Of a stretch of DNA of 33,787 nt, positions 8,420 through 16,511 are shown in pieces. This DNA comes from Chitinophagales bacterium. GTDB lineage: Bacteria > Bacteroidota > Bacteroidia > Chitinophagales > LD1. The stretch covers positions 1 to 33,787 of the forward strand of contig JANWXI010000024.1 of assembly GCA_025057415.1 (NCBI GenBank), given 5' to 3'. A program made the translations under genes and the position numbers. The notes under the pieces were generated by a model. The model saw only the letters and a program-made list of their open reading frames with translations. It was not told the origin of the DNA and searched no databases. Positions within the stretch are counted from its first letter, which is position 1, and each line of letters starts with the position of its first letter.

Positions 8420-9547
8420 ATGAAACTGTTTTGCAAATTACCCTTTACGCGCATCTCGGTGGACGATTCGGGTAACGTATGGCCTGCGTGTTGTCCGGAA
8501 TGGGTGGCTTTTCCGCTTGGAAACATCTTTGAACAGTCCTGGGAAAATATATGGATGGGCAAAAACGCACGCTTATTACGCGAATCTTGTTTTGACGGCA
8601 GTTTGCGTTACTGCAAACATACGTGGTGTCCCAATATTACCGATGCAAAAGCCGGTATTGATAATTACCATGTCATTCCGTTAGAAAAAGCCCCCCGCCA
8701 ATGGCAGCCCGCGCCTCCTGTACACATAAATCTGAATTACGACCCCACGTGTAACTTGCGGTGCCCGAGCTGCAGGGCTGACTTTATCAAACTTACGCCA
8801 AACGAATTGAACCGGGTGTATGATTTACACAAATACACATTTAAATATATTGTGCCAGAAGTGGAAAGTATCGCCTTTACGGGAGTAGGCGATCCGTTCA
8901 TGAGTAAAGTTTTTCGCCAGTTTATGATGGAGTTTAACCCGGCAGATTTCCCGCGCTTAAAAGTGATACATTTGCACACCAATGGTTTGTTATTTGATGA
9001 AGAAACTTACACACAAATGAAAGGATTGCATCGCATACAACTCTCCACGGATATTTCTATTGATGCTGCCAGTGCCGATGTTTATGCTATCGTAAGGCCA
9101 CCCGGCAAATGGGAACGCCTGATGAAAAATCTGCAGTTTATTCGTAAATTAGATAATCTGGTGCTGTTGGGTATCAGTATGGTAGTACAACGCGCCAACA
9201 TGCATCAACTCAGGGAATTTGTGGCGTTGGGAGAGCAGCTTGTTTACGGCAGGCGTGAGACGTTTGTTGAGTTCAAACGATTGCGGCATGACCCGCATAT
9301 CAGCGCAGAAGCATACAGACAGATGAACGTGGATGATGCTCCGCCTGATTTGCTGCGCAAGTTTTCAGAGGACTTACAGTATTTGGAGCAACTCCGTCAA
9401 TATCAAAATCGCTACAGAATAATGCCCGAAATCAGGCATAATCTTCAGGTGTATTTAAATACTCAAACAAATGTTAGCCCATTACCACTTATAGTGCGGG
9501 GACGCCTTCTTGCGCGTAAGGTCTTTAATAGTGTTACTTTAGGTTAA
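8420..9547 (+). CDS. radical SAM protein E, divergent, with N-terminal SPASM/twitch-like domain
   Basis: At 375 residues this is the shortest and most divergent of the six. It begins directly in the cysteine module: C5 (FCKLPF), C24/C25 (WPACCPE), a SWENIW stretch, then C65 and C70 spaced CxxxxC rather than CxxC. The radical SAM motif CNLRCPSC is at 111-118. The GGEP motif that normally follows strand 2 is replaced by GVGDP (155-159). It lies 13 bp after gene D and is probably cotranscribed. Its 3' end converges on gene F with only 13 bp between the stops and no obvious terminator hairpin. The fold call is secure. The altered motifs may mean a different SAM-binding contact or partner; activity cannot be judged from sequence alone. 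Confidence 0.87.
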   Translation: MKLFCKLPFTRISVDDSGNVWPACCPEWVAFPLGNIFEQSWENIWMGKNARLLRESCFDGSLRYCKHTWCPNITDAKAGIDNYHVIPLEKAPRQWQPAPPVHINLNYDPTCNLRCPSCRADFIKLTPNELNRVYDLHKYTFKYIVPEVESIAFTGVGDPFMSKVFRQFMMEFNPADFPRLKVIHLHTNGLLFDEETYTQMKGLHRIQLSTDISIDAASADVYAIVRPPGKWERLMKNLQFIRKLDNLVLLGISMVVQRANMHQLREFVALGEQLVYGRRETFVEFKRLRHDPHISAEAYRQMNVDDAPPDLLRKFSEDLQYLEQLRQYQNRYRIMPEIRHNLQVYLNTQTNVSPLPLIVRGRLLARKVFNSVTLG

Positions 9548-9560
9548 CATCATTAAAATT

Positions 9561-10868
9561 TCAGATTACCAGTTCAGCCAGTTCCGGATAAATGTTGGCA
9601 AAATTTTCATTGCGCAAAGCATCTATACTTTTAATCCTGGTGCGCAACTCTGTTTGCCGGTCCGGTTCAGCAGAATACATATATTTCACAACGCTCTCTA
9701 AATGGTTACGGAAGTGTTCGCTTAGAGGGATGGTGGGTAAAGTGCTCTGGATGAAAGTTTGTATTTTACCGGCAGCGTGATCTTTCAAATGTTTTGGCAG
9801 TTGTGTGATTGAGAAGCATTCCGGCCCAAATAACAGGTAGAGGTTCATGCGCTCGGGCTGAACGAAACGATTATGAATCATATATTGATAGAAATCGGTA
9901 ATATCCATAATGTTAAAAACGCTTACAGTTACATTTACTCCGAATAAAATATTTGGACATTCCCGCTGGATCTCGCGGATGTTTTCTTCAATTTTGTTCC
10001 AACGTTGTCCCTTTCGCTGATAATCACCTTTGGCGCCCATACCATCTAAACTTGCCCAGACATCTACACACTTAAAATGCTTCCACATTTCGGTAAGGTT
10101 ATAGTTTTTATATCGAAGTGTGGAGAAATTAGTATTGTAACTCAGCGTTACTTCCGTATGGCCTACTTCCAATAACAAGTCAAGTATCCGGTAGTGTTCA
10201 TCCATAAAAAGGGGTTCGCCCCCGGCAAAATGAATACGTTCCACACGGGGAAGTAAGTTCCTTAATGATTCCCACATTTCATCTTCTCTGCCGGTTATCT
10301 TTTTTTCTTTAACAGGGGTATTTCCATACGGATGCCCCGCTACGATTTCCTCCTCATACCACAAAGAGGAATAATCAGAGTTACAAATTCTGCATTTATA
10401 GTTACATTTATTACTGAATCTTAAATCTAATAATAATATATCTGGTGTGTGCAGATAACCACTGGCATCGGTGAGCAAAATTCTATGCGCAATCTTTGCA
10501 TAATCACGATTATAATTCATACGTTCACTAACTTTACCTATATTTTCGTATTTATAACAGTTACCGCATATTGGCGATGATTTACCGGCTAACATATTTC
10601 TTCTGAGTTGGCGCATTTTAGGACTATTCCACTGCGACAACAGGTTGGCATCTTCATTTAAGTTGCCCGTTTCACGGCCATCCCAACTATCCGCCATACA
10701 GCAGGGAGCCACGTTCCCGTTGGTTTGCGCATGTAACTGTATAAAAGGCGCCATGCAAAAGTACTTTGATTTTTTCAACAAACTGTTCTTCCATCCAACT
10801 TGCAACAGAAAATAGCGCAAGGCCGGAATAGCATCCAAAAATTTAAATAGCAGTTTCCTGAAAATCAT
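9561..10868 (-). CDS. radical SAM protein F with N-terminal SPASM/twitch-like domain
   Basis: This is a 435-residue protein with a short hydrophobic N-terminal stretch, then the cysteine module C38 (FCMAPF), C56/C57 (VAPCCMAD) and C101-x2-C104. The radical SAM motif is CNYKCRIC at 155-162 and GGEP is at 216-219. The sequence is typical of what databases name twitch domain-containing radical SAM protein (family name from memory). It lies 19 bp downstream of SGNH-1 on the minus strand, so a radical SAM enzyme and a membrane SGNH protein appear to share a transcript. This is the most direct link between the two protein classes in the locus. Class certain, substrate unknown. Confidence 0.9.
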   Translation of the reverse strand: MIFRKLLFKFLDAIPALRYFLLQVGWKNSLLKKSKYFCMAPFIQLHAQTNGNVAPCCMADSWDGRETGNLNEDANLLSQWNSPKMRQLRRNMLAGKSSPICGNCYKYENIGKVSERMNYNRDYAKIAHRILLTDASGYLHTPDILLLDLRFSNKCNYKCRICNSDYSSLWYEEEIVAGHPYGNTPVKEKKITGREDEMWESLRNLLPRVERIHFAGGEPLFMDEHYRILDLLLEVGHTEVTLSYNTNFSTLRYKNYNLTEMWKHFKCVDVWASLDGMGAKGDYQRKGQRWNKIEENIREIQRECPNILFGVNVTVSVFNIMDITDFYQYMIHNRFVQPERMNLYLLFGPECFSITQLPKHLKDHAAGKIQTFIQSTLPTIPLSEHFRNHLESVVKYMYSAEPDRQTELRTRIKSIDALRNENFANIYPELAELVI

Positions 10869-10887
10869 TTATCCAAAAGTAATAAAG

Positions 10888-12159
10888 TTATGGTGAGCCC
10901 GATGGTGATTGACCGGCACTTACTTGTCGTTGTCCATTATCGATATTCTCTTGCTCATACATTTTTAAAATAGCAGCATACACTGCGCGTGCCAGCAAAA
11001 AGTATCCATTGGCATTGTGGTGCCCGTCTTTTTGCCAAAAGTAGGGCTTGGCATCTTGTGGCGTTTTGATGCCGGCGCTATCGCGATAAAACGGTAATAA
11101 ATCTACGTGGTAAAATTGAGTATGTTTTGCAACGAATGTGTCAAAAAACACCATGTTGTAAGCGTAACGATTGTCAACAATTTCGTTTTGTTCGGGACGT
11201 TTAACGAGTAATACCCGGCATCCATTTGCCTGTGCAAGTCGGTCAAGCTCAGCAAATATTTCGTTCCATTTGGGTTTTAATTCTTCTAAACGACGCTCTT
11301 TCTCTTTCTCCGTGTAAAAGCCATTCCAATAGGTGATGCCTGCTGCATGGAAAGCATAACGCACCGTATAATTTATGGCATATAAAAATTCCCACCAGGG
11401 TCCTTTTGGCTCTTTCCAACCGTTACTTGTGAATCTTTCTAGACCACCCCGGGTTAACAAATCATGCACAAAGTCAAAAATACTATAACTCAGCACAATA
11501 ACGTTTGGCTTGTATCGTGTACCGATTTTTCTAAATTGTGTAACGTAGAAGCCCGGATCATTTCCGCAAATGCCGTAGTTCTGAACCTGATAATCATTGC
11601 CAAGTAAACTGCGCAATATAGCAGGATAGCTGCTGTCAAAGGGGGCGCCATCGCCCTCGGTATAACTATCGCCATACGTTTGAATCAAAATTTTGGTTGT
11701 ATCGCGATAAAAATCATGATCGCTGAAGCCCCATTGATTGGAAAAGCGGGGAAAATTGTACTCCGGAGTACTTAAATAATACGGTTTATCAGGTGTGTAT
11801 GCCTGGATGGAGTCATAATACTGGTGATTATACAATGATTTGTAAAAGCCGCTGCGTTTTTCAATATAGGTCTTAGTAGAACCGGTAATCGTTAATATCA
11901 ACTCAATCATCCCCAACGTGCCAATCAATGAACTAAAAGCTAAAGAAATGTTTCTGCGCAAAAGTTCAGCCTTGAACCTACTTAATATAAGATTTCCTAT
12001 GAACCATACAAAAAGATAAGGTACAAAATGAGTATGCCATTTAACAAAAGACAAGCCCACTTTTTGATACCAGTAGTATTCCCAGGCTAGGTATGCGAGA
12101 AAAGCTAACATTATTAACACCCACACGGGTACCGCGATATTTCTGTAAAGAAATTTCAT
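10888..12159 (-). CDS. membrane-anchored SGNH/GDSL hydrolase-like protein (SGNH-1)
   Basis: This protein has 423 residues. Two or three hydrophobic helices (about 10-27, 44-60 and 73-92) precede an SGNH domain: the GDS nucleophile block is GDSYTEG with S165, the glycine/asparagine block is GICGNDP near 196-202, and the Asp/His block is DGHHN with D378 and H381. SGNH folds include esterases and the AlgJ/AlgX/DltD-type O-acyltransferases. The membrane anchor suggests that the catalytic domain faces the periplasm and acts on a surface polymer (inference). Between helices 1 and 2 it carries WExYWxxxVGxxFxKWHTH (26-44), shared with SGNH-2 and SGNH-3. It is first in a minus-strand unit with radical SAM F and is divergent from SGNH-2 across a 91-bp spacer. 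Confidence 0.85.
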   Translation of the reverse strand: MKFLYRNIAVPVWVLIMLAFLAYLAWEYYWYQKVGLSFVKWHTHFVPYLFVWFIGNLILSRFKAELLRRNISLAFSSLIGTLGMIELILTITGSTKTYIEKRSGFYKSLYNHQYYDSIQAYTPDKPYYLSTPEYNFPRFSNQWGFSDHDFYRDTTKILIQTYGDSYTEGDGAPFDSSYPAILRSLLGNDYQVQNYGICGNDPGFYVTQFRKIGTRYKPNVIVLSYSIFDFVHDLLTRGGLERFTSNGWKEPKGPWWEFLYAINYTVRYAFHAAGITYWNGFYTEKEKERRLEELKPKWNEIFAELDRLAQANGCRVLLVKRPEQNEIVDNRYAYNMVFFDTFVAKHTQFYHVDLLPFYRDSAGIKTPQDAKPYFWQKDGHHNANGYFLLARAVYAAILKMYEQENIDNGQRQVSAGQSPSGSP

Positions 12160-12250
12160 ATCTTGGGGTGAAAAATGTGTTATATATGAGTAAATTTAGT
12201 AATTTTATCTGGCTGACAATTATTTGGCGCCCTTGTTTGTATGGTAAAAT

Positions 12251-13481
12251 ATGATAATTACCCGTAGATTAGCTAACTTTCTTGCGCATCGCTTCACCCT
12301 GCGTATTTCTTTAAATGTAAAGCATCTGATTCTAGTTCTTCTGTTTATTTTGCTGATAACTTACTTGTGTTGGGAAATTTACTGGTGCGCTGCAGTTGGT
12401 ATTCGTTTTATTAAGTGGCATACCCACTTTGCAAGTTATGTCTTATTATATGTTATCGTTTGTACAACGCTGTATGTTTCTGGAAAAAATATATGGCTTA
12501 ACTTATTGTATACGCTTATCGCGCTGGTCGTCTTGGAGGCACTTTGTATGCTTGTGACACCGTCTGACAGGGAATTCATAGATTTTTTCACAGTAAATGA
12601 AAAAAATTATTATCACGTATGGACATCTGATACCTGTATTGAAATTTTGACAACAGAATTCAAACATGAGCGATGTTATAACAGTTTAGGATTCCCCGAC
12701 AAAGAGCCCTCCACACCAAAACATGACTCCGTTATCAGAATAATTTCACTGGGAGATTCATTTACTGAAGGATTTGGGGCTCCCTATGATTCATCTTACC
12801 CCTCCCTATTGAAAAAAGTTGCTGGGATATAAATATCAAATAATCAACGCAGGCACTTGTGGTAGCGATCCGTATTTTAATTACGTAAACTTAAGAGACC
12901 GCTTATTGCCGTATAATCCCGACTGGGTCATACAAACAATTTCTTATCACGATTTAATAAGCGACCTCGCCCTGAGAGGAGGGTGGGTCCGGTTCAAAAA
13001 TGACAGCACGTTGAATTGCATCAACAGGCCCCTTTGGTTTTATCCGGCATACATTAGTCATTTATTGCGGTTATTTTTCAGTGTTGCAGGATACAATTTA
13101 TACACCCCGCATGGTACATCCGATGCGGTTGAAAGAAGGGTACTCCACGATCTGGATACTCTGATGCAGCAGTACACGAATCTGGCTAAAAAAAATAACA
13201 TAAAAATATTATTCGTGATTATTCCCATGAATAACGAGGTGGCGGAGAAAGCATATAATTTGCCCATTACACATATTCTTAAAAAGTACGCAGATAATCA
13301 TACAATTTTTTGTTTGAGCTTGCTGGAAGATTTCTTAAACGAGAAAAAAAGCAAGCATTCTGAGCTAATCTGGAAGCAAGATGGTCATTATACACCATAC
13401 GGTTATTATATTTTTGCGAAAGCCGTTGCAGAAAAAATTTTACATTATGAAAAACAACAATACAGAAATACATTCAATTAA
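12251..13481 (+). pseudogene. membrane-anchored SGNH hydrolase-like protein, frameshifted (SGNH-2)
   Basis: Two reading frames together encode a paralogue of SGNH-1 and SGNH-3. The first (12251-12832) holds the membrane helices, the WExYWxxxVGxxFxKWHTH motif (41-59) and the GDSFTEG block (S170), then runs into a stop after DSSYPSLLKK. The second, from 12819, resumes at LLGYKYQIINAG and holds GSDP and DGHYTPYG near the end. The break falls at a run of six A (12812-12817). Removing one A restores LKKLLGYKY, which aligns with its paralogues. It is therefore either a recent frameshift pseudogene or a homopolymer sequencing error. The rest of both halves is intact, which argues for a very recent event or an artefact. 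The gene also looks AT-richer than its neighbours. Its 3' end overlaps SGNH-3 by 35 nt. Confidence 0.85.
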
Positions 13482-14751
13482 CAATTTCCTTAACCGTAAC
13501 ATAAACATCCAAATAACCTTATCGGTGGCGCAAATGCTATTAATCTTAGTAGCAATCCTACTCTCCTGCTATTTTATTTGGGAAATATACTGGTGGAACA
13601 AAGTGGGGCTGCGATTTATAAAATGGCATACCCACATCGTGTTTGCCTCGCTATGCGCCGGAATAATCGTGGGCATCGGCATATTCATTAGCCGTAAGGA
13701 AAAAAATCGCAACAAGAAGTTACAAACCCTCAGCACATCTTTAATCATAGCAATGATGGTAATTTTACTGGAAACCGCGTTAACCCTAACAGATTCCGTA
13801 AAAACCTATTCGGAGATACGCAGCCATTTTTATCAATCTCCGTTTGAACCTGACACAAAGAATTATTACCACACTGCCCAGCCCGGTAACAAAGTCACCG
13901 TTTCCGCGCCGGAGTTTTCCTATACAACCTCTTATAACTCTTTAGGTTATGCCGATGCCGAGTGGCCTGTGGAAAAACGCAAAGCTTTTCGGATTATCAC
14001 TTCGGGAGATTCATTTACCGAAGGGGACGGAGCACCGATGGACTCCAGCTACCCTGCGTTGCTCAGGCAGATGCTGGGCGATAGCGTAGAGGTGCTCAAT
14101 GCCGGAGTGCGTGGCAGCGACCCCGTGTTTGGGCTGAAAAACATGGAAGACCGCTTTGCCGCTTATCATCCTGATTTAGTAATTCAAGCCGTATCGGAAA
14201 ACGACCTGCTTTTTGATATGTGTATCCGCGGCGGGTATGAGCGCTTTCGACCAGATAGTACGGTGCAGTTTGCTGCTGCACCCTGGTGGGAACCGATATA
14301 TGCTATGAGCTATCTGAGCCGAGTTTTTTTTCACGCGCTGGGTTTCAACATGGCAGAGCCGTGCGGCAAGCCCACCCACTCCGATTTTATTGCCCGTCAG
14401 CAAAAACTGATGATTGACATTCTGAACCGGTTTGAAAAAGCAGCAAAAGCTCAGAATACCCGGGTGCTGATTGTATTTTATCCCACGAAAATTGAAACGC
14501 TGGATTTCCGATATACAACGGATTACCTGCCTCTGAAAAAACACATAGAAACCCTGCCACACGTATCCTACGCTGATATAATGGAGTGTTACCAACATCA
14601 AATAACCGCTCAGGGCAAAGAGCCGCAAGATTTTTATTGGGTAATAGACGGGCATCATAACGCTACCGGCTATCACCTCATGGCTACGTGTATTGCAGAG
14701 GCAATACGTAACTGGTTACAGAAGCGTGACAACCAGCAAGAAACACGCTGA
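13447..14751 (+). CDS. membrane-anchored SGNH/GDSL hydrolase-like protein (SGNH-3)
   Basis: The product from ATG 13447 has 434 residues. A longer frame from ATG 13381 would overlap SGNH-2 by about 100 nt, with a non-homologous N-terminus, so 13447 is preferred; a 35-nt overlap with SGNH-2 remains. Hydrophobic helices lie near 28-46, 65-83 and 97-114. The shared motif WExYWxxxVGxxFxKWHTH is at 45-63. The SGNH blocks are GDSFTEG with S189, a GSDP block, and DGHHNATGYH close to the end. It is the nearest intact relative of SGNH-2 and probably arose by tandem duplication. It likely acts at the membrane or periplasm on an ester in a surface polymer, as transferase or hydrolase; this is inferred. 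It ends in a double stop, TGATGA. Confidence 0.86.
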   Translation: MKNNNTEIHSINNFLNRNINIQITLSVAQMLLILVAILLSCYFIWEIYWWNKVGLRFIKWHTHIVFASLCAGIIVGIGIFISRKEKNRNKKLQTLSTSLIIAMMVILLETALTLTDSVKTYSEIRSHFYQSPFEPDTKNYYHTAQPGNKVTVSAPEFSYTTSYNSLGYADAEWPVEKRKAFRIITSGDSFTEGDGAPMDSSYPALLRQMLGDSVEVLNAGVRGSDPVFGLKNMEDRFAAYHPDLVIQAVSENDLLFDMCIRGGYERFRPDSTVQFAAAPWWEPIYAMSYLSRVFFHALGFNMAEPCGKPTHSDFIARQQKLMIDILNRFEKAAKAQNTRVLIVFYPTKIETLDFRYTTDYLPLKKHIETLPHVSYADIMECYQHQITAQGKEPQDFYWVIDGHHNATGYHLMATCIAEAIRNWLQKRDNQQETR

Positions 14752-14890
14752 TGATTTTTTATATATTCGATTCAAGGTTATAACCTGGCTGATGACGATA
14801 CCGAAGAGATACAGTATTTCCTGAGCTGCTGAGGCAATGGTTGTAGTGTTGAAACGGCCCACTGTTATTACTTTATTCTAATTTCACGCT

Positions 14891-15964
14891 GTGCAGCGCT
14901 TTTTTAAGGTAATCGGTATCAATCTCGCTGTATTACTTGCCTTAATGCTTTGCGTAGAAATTGTGTTGCGTGCCTTAGGATACAGGGCAGGGGATATTTC
15001 GCCCTACTGGAGTAATTTTCGCGCGGTTGACTCGTTGATTGTTTACAAACATTACTACGTGAATGAAGATGGTTTACAAGTTGCCGACCCTCGCGGTAAT
15101 AAAAATGTCAGTGTAAACCAAGACGGTTTCCGCTCGCCAGAGTGGGTTAATCTGGATACCAGCCAACCACGCCTGATGCTGATTGGAGATAGTTTTGTAT
15201 GGGGATTGAGCGCTACGCCCTTAGACAGCTCTTTTGCCGACTTACTGCGGAAGTTATTGCCGCGATGGCACGTAATCAATCTGGGAATACCGGTCACAGA
15301 CCCGGCTCAATATCTGGGGCTGGCAAAGAAATACATCCCCCTGCTGCGTCCCGATGTGGTAATCGTGGGTTTGTATCTCGGGAATGATTTGATGGAGGCG
15401 CCCCGCGAATTAATACCGCATCGCGCCGTGTGTTACTCTACGAATGCGGGTGTCCTGATGGCGAGCGATGGTGACAGGTACTTTGCATCAGCCGATGCAG
15501 CATACGATTATTATCTGAATGAAAAATACAAATTACTGCCTGCCAATACATGGGAACATGTCATGGCAGCATCTGCGCTGCTCTCGCGCGTGTACGCGCT
15601 CAAGTTCAGGTGGCAGGAACGGCAAAAATTTAAACGCCTGGCGCAGCACAACACCACTACGGCCGCATACCTGCGCCAAATACAGGAAGTTTGCAATCAA
15701 TACGGGGCATATTACCGTATTTTGGTTATACCGCGATTGCAGGAGTGCGACTTTGATGCAGACGAGTTAAAAGCAAGTTATCCGGCGGTATTTTCAGACA
15801 GCGTGCCTCATGACAGATGGATATTTATCAATAACTTAAATACGAGGCATTACGAGCCATTACCTGACGGGCATTTTAATAATGACGGGCATCGCAAAGC
15901 GGCAGATGCCCTGCTGCGCGCCATTAAGCAATACGAACAAAGTAATGGTAATGCTACCAAGTAA
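14891..15964 (+). CDS. SGNH/GDSL hydrolase-like protein with single N-terminal helix (SGNH-4)
   Basis: This 357-residue protein starts at GTG 14891; no better upstream start is available. It has one N-terminal hydrophobic segment (about 7-29) as signal anchor, then the SGNH blocks GDSFVWG (S101), GIPVTDP, a GNDL segment and PDGHFNNDGH near the C-terminus. It lacks the WHTH motif and extra helices of SGNH-1 to SGNH-3, so it is a separate subgroup placed next to them. The 139-bp gap before it contains TAATTTCA just upstream of the start, a weak -7-like box, so it may have its own promoter. The family includes both carbohydrate esterases and AlgX-like acetyltransferases, and the sequence does not decide between them. 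Confidence 0.83.
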   Translation: MQRFFKVIGINLAVLLALMLCVEIVLRALGYRAGDISPYWSNFRAVDSLIVYKHYYVNEDGLQVADPRGNKNVSVNQDGFRSPEWVNLDTSQPRLMLIGDSFVWGLSATPLDSSFADLLRKLLPRWHVINLGIPVTDPAQYLGLAKKYIPLLRPDVVIVGLYLGNDLMEAPRELIPHRAVCYSTNAGVLMASDGDRYFASADAAYDYYLNEKYKLLPANTWEHVMAASALLSRVYALKFRWQERQKFKRLAQHNTTTAAYLRQIQEVCNQYGAYYRILVIPRLQECDFDADELKASYPAVFSDSVPHDRWIFINNLNTRHYEPLPDGHFNNDGHRKAADALLRAIKQYEQSNGNATK

Positions 15965-15965
15965 A

Positions 15966-16014
15966 CTCTCACAGTTGTATGGGTTTGATGATAACGTGAG
16001 AGGGAGTTACTCCC
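15966..16014. terminator. candidate bidirectional terminator hairpins
   Basis: Between the convergent ends of SGNH-4 and the DUF962 gene, CTCTCAC (15966-15972) pairs with GTGAGAG (15996-16002). The stem can continue inward through GTT/AAC with one bulged base. It is followed at once by a second palindrome GGGAGTTACTCCC (16002-16014), which runs into the last codons of the minus-strand gene. Position and symmetry suit transcription termination in both directions, but there is no clean T-tract. Confidence 0.4.
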
Positions 16015-16366
16015 AGGGATTTGTTATGCCCAGTTTGCGATGTGCCTCTCTAACCTTGTCTGTAATTTGACCGGTGAGGATGTGCCAAAACATTACAAAA
16101 TCAGAACCCAAGCTGTACAGGGGATATTGAAATGTGGCGGGTTTGTTGCGCTCCAGAAAAAAATGACCTATCCACGCAAAGCCGTAGCCGAGCAGCGGTA
16201 TAAGGAGCAAGAGGTAGTATCGCTGCAACACAGGAGCCAGCACTGCACACACTATCACCAGGGCGGTACCGATGAAGTGCATGGCGCGGTTGGCAGGGCG
16301 CGCGTGTTCGGTGAGGTAGTAGGGGTAAAAGTCCCAAAACTTCGTATATCGTTGTTCGTTTTTCAT
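16007..16366 (-). CDS. Mpo1-like (DUF962) membrane protein
   Basis: This is a 119-residue protein of the DUF962 / Mpo1-like family. The N-terminal FYPYYLTEHARPANRAMHFI stretch, with its conserved H residues, is the family hallmark, followed by a GTAL segment and two hydrophobic helices (about 29-50 and 52-68). A second histidine-containing stretch WIGHFFLERNKPATF follows. In yeast, Mpo1 is an iron-dependent dioxygenase that shortens 2-hydroxy fatty acids by one carbon. Bacterial members are poorly characterised, so that activity is only suggested here. The length is short for the family but contains the conserved core. It is convergent with SGNH-4 and looks unrelated to the radical SAM locus. 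Confidence 0.88.
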   Translation of the reverse strand: MKNEQRYTKFWDFYPYYLTEHARPANRAMHFIGTALVIVCAVLAPVLQRYYLLLLIPLLGYGFAWIGHFFLERNKPATFQYPLYSLGSDFVMFWHILTGQITDKVREAHRKLGITNPWE

Positions 16367-16511
16367 ATTACAATATTTAATAAATTGTTTTCAGCAAGTT
16401 ATGTGTATTATACTTTTGTTTATATCATGAGTAAAAATATATGTTTTACGGTAAGTAAGGATGCAAAATAACGCGGAGCTTTTTGACAAAGCGTAGGGAG
16501 CGACTAACTGT

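Noticed and set aside
7759-8562. 267-codon frame antisense to radical SAM D and E
   Set aside because: It spans two well-supported genes on the other strand, and its sequence shows no motif.
12809-12835. Programmed -1 ribosomal frameshift at A AAA AAG in SGNH-2
   Set aside because: The run resembles the dnaX slippery heptamer, but its phase relative to the reading frame is wrong (AAA AAA G) and the downstream frame is +1, not -1. An extra A is the simpler explanation.
14752-14890. Small minus-strand peptide frame (hydrophobic, about 50 codons) between SGNH-3 and SGNH-4
   Set aside because: It looks protein-like (SAAQEILYLFGIVISQVI) but has no convincing start and extends into SGNH-3 antisense; it is best treated as chance or an unidentifiable remnant.
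461-15964. RiPP precursor peptide for the radical SAM enzymes
   Set aside because: Spacers at 461-518, 7077-7161, 9548-9560, 10869-10887, 12160-12250 and 14752-14890 were checked by eye. No short Cys-, Gly- or repeat-rich gene with a start was found, so a peptide substrate is not supported within the window.
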